A stretch of DNA of 64,000 bases from Rhodamnia argentea. Taxonomy: Eukaryota > Streptophyta > Magnoliopsida > Myrtales > Myrtaceae. This document shows positions 58,235 through 64,000 of this stretch, one piece after another. The notes below the pieces were generated by a model, which worked only from the letters and a program-made list of their open reading frames with translations, was not told where the DNA came from and ran no database searches. The position numbers and the translations under genes were made by a program. The stretch's first letter is position 1, and each line of letters begins with the position of its first letter. The DNA lies in contig NC_063156.1 in assembly GCF_020921035.1 (NCBI RefSeq), forward strand, positions 5,890,001 to 5,954,000, in the 5' to 3' direction.

Positions 58235-60639
58235 TCAGATCTTCTCCATCTTGAGCTGTACCCCGTGTTCAGGCTTAAAAAATAGCTTATAAGTCAGCAA
58301 GTGTCTGTATTCTGGCGATAAAGAGAAAGTGAACTTAGATAGCAGAAGAGACAGAAGTATCTTTAGTTCTGTTATCCCAAAGTTCTGGCCAATACAAGTT
58401 CATATCCCTGTCCCAAAAGGCATGAACAGATGCGGAAGCTTGCATGCGGAAGAAATGCCATCTGCAAACCTTTCTGGATGGAACTCATGGGCATTGTTGC
58501 CCCAGATGGCTGGATCCGGATGCAACAGCGTGATTGGGAACCAGATGTTGACACCTTTTGGAATCACAAAGTCCCCAAACTTCATTTCCTTTGATGTTTC
58601 TCTAGTCAAGAATGGTCCGGGAGAATATAGGCGCAACGTTTCATAAATCAACATGTTTAACTGCACAGCGAGAGAAAATAACTGATTAGCAAGCAGTCCA
58701 ATAATTAGATTATTTCTAAGCCCAGGGGCAACATGCGAAGGGTCTGCTCGAATGTTGTGCTAGCATAAATAAAAAAACAATTGATTCATAAATTAAGCTA
58801 GAGAATAATACAGTGAACCACAAAAATTGGCGCTAGGAATCAGGTCCTGCCCTAACTAACCCATGCCTACAATTTCCCTTTGCAAGGATACTTTGATTTG
58901 TGAATCAGGGAGTAACAGGAAAATTTAGAAGTACCAATTTCATTTTGCGCAGCTTATCCATAGTAGGGACCTGATTTCCAAGGATCTCTACCACCTGGGC
59001 ATGCACGTGCCCCTGCCACTCAGGATGGTGTGCTAAAAGTATTAAAGCGAAGGTAGCACCACTGGCAGTTGTTTCATGCCCACCGAAGAATATGCCCTTG
59101 CAATTGCCTACAATGACACTCGATCCACAGCCATAATTGTTGACTAAGGCCTGTAAGATGCTCGGCTTCTCAGCATTGTAATCGTCGTCCATCAGCTTCA
59201 GAACAGATTATCCGACTTCTTTTCCTATCCTCCTAATGTCGCAAGCAGTCTCTGTAAACATGTGGAAAGAGTTTAAGTTTCAGAACAGATAATTTTGCCC
59301 ATGCACAAAATTTTGAAGATGTTAAAAAGCTGCAAGATTAATATGAATTGCTTTGTCCGGGAAGCATGATATGCAAGGGTTTAAGGTTTCTTGAGAATTT
59401 AAAAGAAGGAACTTTTGCTACATATGTCACAGGAAATGTGAAACAGTAGCTGACAAAAGGTAAACATGTGGAATTATGCCTGCATCTCCGTTACTGTCTG
59501 AATGAACGCATAAACTTATCAGTCAGAACTTGTCATAGAAACTTGAAAGCAAACTTTAACAAATCTACCGCTCCAATTAGAGTTTTTTAACACTGAAGAA
59601 GGAGGCACCCTCACCTTACACCGGGAAGACCAACAAGGGCATGCTGCTTGCTTAGCAAATCCTGAAGCTCTAACATCTTTGAAAAAATTTCATTGCCAAT
59701 AAGATAATTGCTCCCAAAACATGCTTTTGAAATCATTTCGGCAGATAGGCTTTTTAAATCCTTCGTCAACCCGTACTGAAGCAACTCCCCCAGCTTCCTC
59801 CATTTGAGATTGCCACTTTTCCAAGACAGAGACGGCAGATTCAACCATCATGTCCACCATTACTTATGCAAAAAATAATAATAATCACGTGCGAGTAACA
59901 TGTAGATTAGCTATTCTGTCAAAAATTAACAGCTTCACGTGCAAATAAACGCAGCTCAAGCAAGGGCTGTGCCACTGCGTACTCGATAGAACCTGCCTAG
60001 TTAATTCCCACCTTTATTTTGTCATTGAAGAATTCTGGCGCAATGACTTTTCTCTGGAGTTCCCAGGATTTTCCTTTTGAAGTGATGATGCTGTCATAAC
60101 CCAACAGGATTCCCCTATTGTCTCTCAGGTACGCAGACCTTCCGAATTCAGTAGACTTACACTGACAGAACTCCCTCACTATGTCAAAGTCGCATATACA
60201 TGCAATCACCATGTTCCCCAGGGTGAATGCAAACACAGGACCTGCAATAACCGTAGTGTTCTCAGCAGCTAAAGATGATCGTCCTAAGCTAGTGAAAACT
60301 CCTAAACACAATGATGTGAACAAAGATTGCAGTAGAAGAGAACTTGTTTACCATAGTCAGATCTCCATTTCTCAATGTGGGGAAATAGGCGGGACATGTA
60401 ATCATGCGAAACACGATTGCCGATGCTTTGTTGATTCTTCGTGGCTTGCATTTCCAGTTGCATCTTCTTAATGTCCGGGATGTTGCCGAGGAAAAAGGAT
60501 GGCGCAGGGCCACTGATTCCCTGATGCTGAAGCTTCTTTCTGAGCCAAAGCGGCTTCCACCAGAACAGATTGTAGAGGTACAAGAAAAGGCAAGTGAAGC
60601 CCACAAGAGAGAGAGGAGGACCCTTAAAGTTGTAGCCAT
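58235..60639 (-). pseudogene. Cytochrome P450 CYP714-like, copy 5 (several lesions)
   Basis: Exons 60639-60352, 60241-60012, 59863-59615, an eroded exon 4 ending at 58935, and 58660-58235. Exon 1 is 288 nt, four short of the norm, with the gap in the same pyrimidine-rich anchor codons as in copy 4, so the frame is lost. The intron 2 acceptor AG is AA. Exon 3 has one extra A (GACGAAGGA for GACGAGGA). Exon 4 has a stop (GGATAA for GACGGA in copy 2) and its first codons are disrupted by about 50 bp of extra DNA. The heme-loop Arg codon is TGA, probably from CGA by CpG decay, just before TCIGQNF. Exon 2 is fully open. It lies directly 3' of the FLOE gene. Confidence 0.9.
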
Positions 60640-61109
60640 TGATGTCTAAACAGTTGATCCGGTAGCTCTTTCGTGTTTCTTCTTATATGAATGAAAATGG
60701 GTAGCACGGGCTTTTCCTCTTGCTGTTTTTAGCAGCTCCAAAAAACTGTGAGCTGCAGATAAAAAACGAACAAGCGTGATGTTCGTCATTCGCATTATAT
60801 TCGTCACACACTGCACAGCACCAACTCCGCTGCTAAAGGACAAACTGATACGAGTCGGTTTCTTTGTATAAACAGCGCAAGAAACCATGAGAAAAGCTAG
60901 GGAACTGCTGTTTCTGATTGGACTTTGGGTGGAAGGGGAACGAATCTTCTTGCACGATTGTTTATTGTGCGTCTTACAGTACGATCTTACAGAACGTGAC
61001 TAGACCCGCAAGAATACAACTAATCGCCCAGACCAGGGGCTCAACGACCCAGGTACACGTCGAGTGTCGAGTTGTCAAAGTTAGAATCCAGATGCATCTC
61101 CATAGCAAA

Positions 61110-61560
61110 TTTGGGCTTAACTACGCTCCGCAAGTCTTAAGAGAGAGCTAATAGTATAAGGCTTCTCATCCAGAGAAAGACAACCATATACCACCATGAT
61201 TGTATGTAGGCCGAGTAGCATAGGTACACATTGCACCTGCGCGAGCCGTCCTACTCAAGAAAATACAACGCTAAAAAACTCTTAAGACATCTCCATAACA
61301 AGTACAGGCAACAGCGAACACAGGAATATATGGTCGTAGAGTCAGCATGCACCATATGCAGTTTCTCAATTTCCAGTGTTCATAAAAATAGAACCCACAT
61401 TGAAGGTCAGAAAAGAGATCAGACATGTACAACAATTTTGGCATCCCTCATCTGAAAACATTCGAGGAAACCTGGCACGTAATACTGAACTTTATATAAA
61501 CGTAATGGAAAGCATAGACCGTCTATCACACTGATTTTAAGCCAGTGATTGGAACTAGAA
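61110..61560 (-). other. 3' untranslated and downstream region of the FLOE-type gene
   Basis: Between P450 copy 5 upstream DNA and the FLOE stop codon. Sequence just below 61565 (GAAAGCATAGACCGTCTATC and the following bases) is also kept in the duplicated fragment near 28440-28500, so the duplication included the 3' untranslated region. No separate gene seen. Confidence 0.5.
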
Positions 61561-61564
61561 ATTT

Positions 61565-64000
61565 TTAACCAGACCATGCCCTCTGTGAATTTCCAGAAGA
61601 ATGCACATTCAACCTGTCAAGTACTGCATTAAAATCCACGGGCTGCCCACTGTCCTCCAACCGTTGAATGACACTTGCCACATGATCACCCCTAAAACCC
61701 ATGCTCGCTAGTTTCTCGATCAACTCGCTGTAGGGATGGTTTCGGACAAACTGCGAGTGACTAGGGTTCCGACCCACCAAATTACCACCTGCCGCTGGAT
61801 GGGGATTCTGAACAGGAAGATTGGTTGCAGGGTATGCACCCTGAGGGAAGTGCATTTGCTGAGGTGGATGATGTGGCCTCGCCATATCTCCTTCATACAT
61901 CATATATCCACTAGTCGGAGGTACCACACTTTGGGGCCCAGCAGCTTGGTAAGTTTCGCCGGGATGTGCTCCAAAAGTGCCCTTCGGAGGGGGAAGTGGA
62001 GGTTGTTGTTGACCCATCCGACCTGGTCCGCCATATTCATAAGATACTGTATCAACACGGCTAGATACAGGTGGTGGAACTCCAGAATAAGACAATTGCA
62101 TCGCCATGCTATTTGGAAGTGTCTCTGGAGGAGGGTTTGAGGGTTGACTCGGTGGGTAAGGAGAATAAACAGCTGGTGATGGGGATCTGATCTGTGGTTG
62201 CAGAGACGGCTGCTGTTGCGGTTGTACCTGCTGAGGTAGTTGCTGAGACCATTGCTGCTGATACTGTGGGAATGGATGCTGTGGTGGTGGTGCAGGTGTC
62301 TGATTCACATGAGGCTGCATGGATTGTGGGGCCACTTGAAGTTGAGACATCCTGACATGAGGATCTGAAGCCACGTATTGACTCTGAGGCAGCTGGGTAT
62401 GTACCGACGTATTTGGAATCTGGGCAGGTTGCAGATAATAGGCTTGCTGTTGGGGAACATTCTGTGCAGGGGCTTGTGATGGATGGGCCACTGGTGGTTG
62501 CGGCGGAGACACTTGATGTGGAAGAGCCAGAGCTAGCTGCTGGTCAGATCCATCAGATGCATTATCAGACTTCTTGCTGTCAGATTTAGGTGTTGAAGTT
62601 TTCTCCTCATTTGATTTGTCATGGCCAGAGGAAGACTCTTTCTGCACAAGCTGAAGCTTGGCTAGTTCTTTCTGAGTTTCAGCAAGTTCTTGTTTGTCTC
62701 GCAATATCTGTACTGACCTGTGGACCTGCCAAAAGCCATTGACATTTCAGGCAAGTTGGTTATTTCAAAATGTTCACTGTCATAGGACAAAGGACGTGAC
62801 ATCAGTTCAAGCACACATCTCAATAACAGCCTTATCACATGCGAACAATTCCTGAATGTGTCGCATTTCTGCTGTGATAAAATGGCGGAGGATTTAAGAG
62901 CCTTTATTCCACAATATAAAGCAACACTCTATCAAAGGTTGTTACTGGAACATGGCCAATGATGCAACACAGAAAAAAGTGGTACCTAAAATCTCATCAA
63001 CCAATGTAAGCCATACCGTTAACAGATCTCTCTTATCACTTCTCCGTGTATAACTACAACCAACTTTCTCAGATACTGGCTTATGAGATGAGACTTTTCT
63101 GCCAGTGACTGTTCAGGTTGTCAAGAAAATGGGCAAATTAACATAGTCAAAACAGCCCAAAGAAAGCAACTTTTAGTGAAACAATGCTCCTATCAATCAA
63201 GCTCGACCAGTGTTAGCTTCTCTTCAAGATGAAATAAAAGGACTTCCAAACAGACCTCAGCATCATACATTTGTCTCAATGATACACTAATACCTGCAAT
63301 ATTCCAATTCAAGAGCTTTATCTTTCTCACCACACTGGCTAGTTTCTCCTCCCAGCCGTACAAAGAGGAGATCTTACCACATGAATCATGGCTTGGTGGC
63401 AATTATACTTGCAAATTGTAAGGGAATAGGAAGGAGTGCAAAATTTTCAACAAAATAGAAGCGCTCAAATAATGATTACTTTTCAAATAAAAAAGAAAGA
63501 GAACAAGAAGAAGAGCTGAAAATTTTTTTTTTTTTTTTTTTGGAGTGCCTATGTAAATAATTCAATTATGTGACCACCATGGCTATTGCTTAATTCGTGA
63601 ATGATTGTTTTGCCGTGTCACTAAGAATGCAAGCAACCGCATATAGTCTCCCAACACCTATCTGCCGCATGAACCTGTATTGAGTTAGTGATATGCGAAA
63701 TTCACAATGTAAATACACAAGTACTGAGTTATGATGATCGTAATCTCTCCCAAAAGAACACAGCATGAACTTGGAATAAAATCAAAAGCATACATGGGGA
63801 CAAAACTAGATGGATACATATGATGCTCTACACGTGGTGAACTCACCTCTTGAAGATGTTTGTCGAGAGATTTAAGCTTTGTATCTGCATCCCCATGATC
63901 TCGATTCAATTGAGATCGCATCTCTCCAATTGATTTATCGAGATTGTAGCAATATAATTCCAACTCAGATAACCGTGAACTTATCCCTTCGAGAAAGCGC
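61565..64000 (-). CDS. FLOE: FLOE-type prion-like protein (DUF1421), 3' part, runs off the window
   Basis: Two exons visible: 64000-63847 (5' truncated by the window edge) and 62725-61565, with a GT-AG intron of 1121 bp (CAAGAG|GTGAGT ... GGCAG|GTCCAC). The joined protein runs KSLDKHLQE then VHRSVQILRDKQELAETQ: a helical coiled-coil region, then a Ser/Lys-rich linker, a long Gln/Pro/Ser/Tyr-rich low-complexity domain and a C-terminal UBA-like DUF1421 segment (ELIEKLASMGF, then VDFNAVLDRLN). This order matches Arabidopsis FLOE proteins, in which FLOE1 forms condensates on hydration and tunes seed germination under water limitation. Function here is inferred from that family. The N-terminal Asp/Ser-rich part should lie beyond position 64000. 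Frame intact in the visible part. Confidence 0.9.

Noticed and set aside
61736-62140. 134-codon plus-strand open frame
   Set aside because: Antisense shadow of the FLOE coding exon.
63193-63402. 69-codon minus-strand frame between the FLOE exons
   Set aside because: It lies in the intron; the flanking exons join directly across it in the expected family order.
63521-63540. Poly-T run in the FLOE intron
   Set aside because: A simple homopolymer; possibly an old retroposon tail, but nothing beside it supports that.

Overview
The window is eudicot nuclear DNA. It shows spliced genes with GT-AG introns, plastid-targeted and plant-specific proteins (CASP-like, FLOE-type DUF1421), a tandem cytochrome P450 family, and much transposon debris. 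A woody rosid such as a Myrtaceae species is possible, but that is only an impression. No bacterial or organellar segment is seen.

Layout. 0-1.7 kb: a decayed hAT DNA transposon. 1.4-19.6 kb: a large array of broken copies of one host gene family, TraB-domain proteins, almost all on the minus strand. It consists of a 2.7-kb tandem duplication (1376-6784) and six copies of the 3' half of the gene at a period of about 1.7 kb (10.24-19.56 kb). A 3.46-kb solo LTR sits between the two parts. 19.6-25.1 kb: AT-rich intergenic DNA with a three-copy 220-bp tandem repeat. 25.5-27.6 kb: an intact five-exon CYP714-type P450 (copy 1), with a fragment of the 3' end of a FLOE gene upstream at 28.4-28.7 kb. 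30.9-31.2 kb: a two-exon gene for an 86-residue conserved plant protein. 39.4-40.2 kb: an intronless plastid riboflavin synthase gene. 40.9-43.6 kb: a 1.1-kb tandem duplication in which one copy took a 438-bp fold-back element and the other a 983-bp solo LTR. 44.2-45.0 kb: a three-exon CASP-like membrane protein gene. 45.5-60.6 kb: four more P450 copies in tandem (copy 2 intact, copies 3-5 broken), with an LTR-like insertion 71 bp upstream of the copy 2 start codon. 61.6-64.0 kb: the 3' part of a FLOE-type prion-like protein gene, running off the right edge.

Main story: five P450 copies share exon lengths of 292, 230, 248, 331 and 426 nt, apart from the lesions. Two encode 508-residue proteins with all P450 motifs. 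Three carry independent inactivating lesions, including loss of the heme-ligand cysteine codon and a stop in the heme loop. The FLOE fragment beside copy 1 shows that copy 1 arose by a block duplication that carried the neighbouring FLOE 3' end. The most unusual part is the TraB array: most copies share one stop codon, while the outermost copy lacks it, which gives an order to the amplification. The spacer of each unit also carries an exon-like stretch on the opposite strand.

I see no operon-like logic, CRISPR array, rRNA or tRNA gene. No wholly novel system was recognised.
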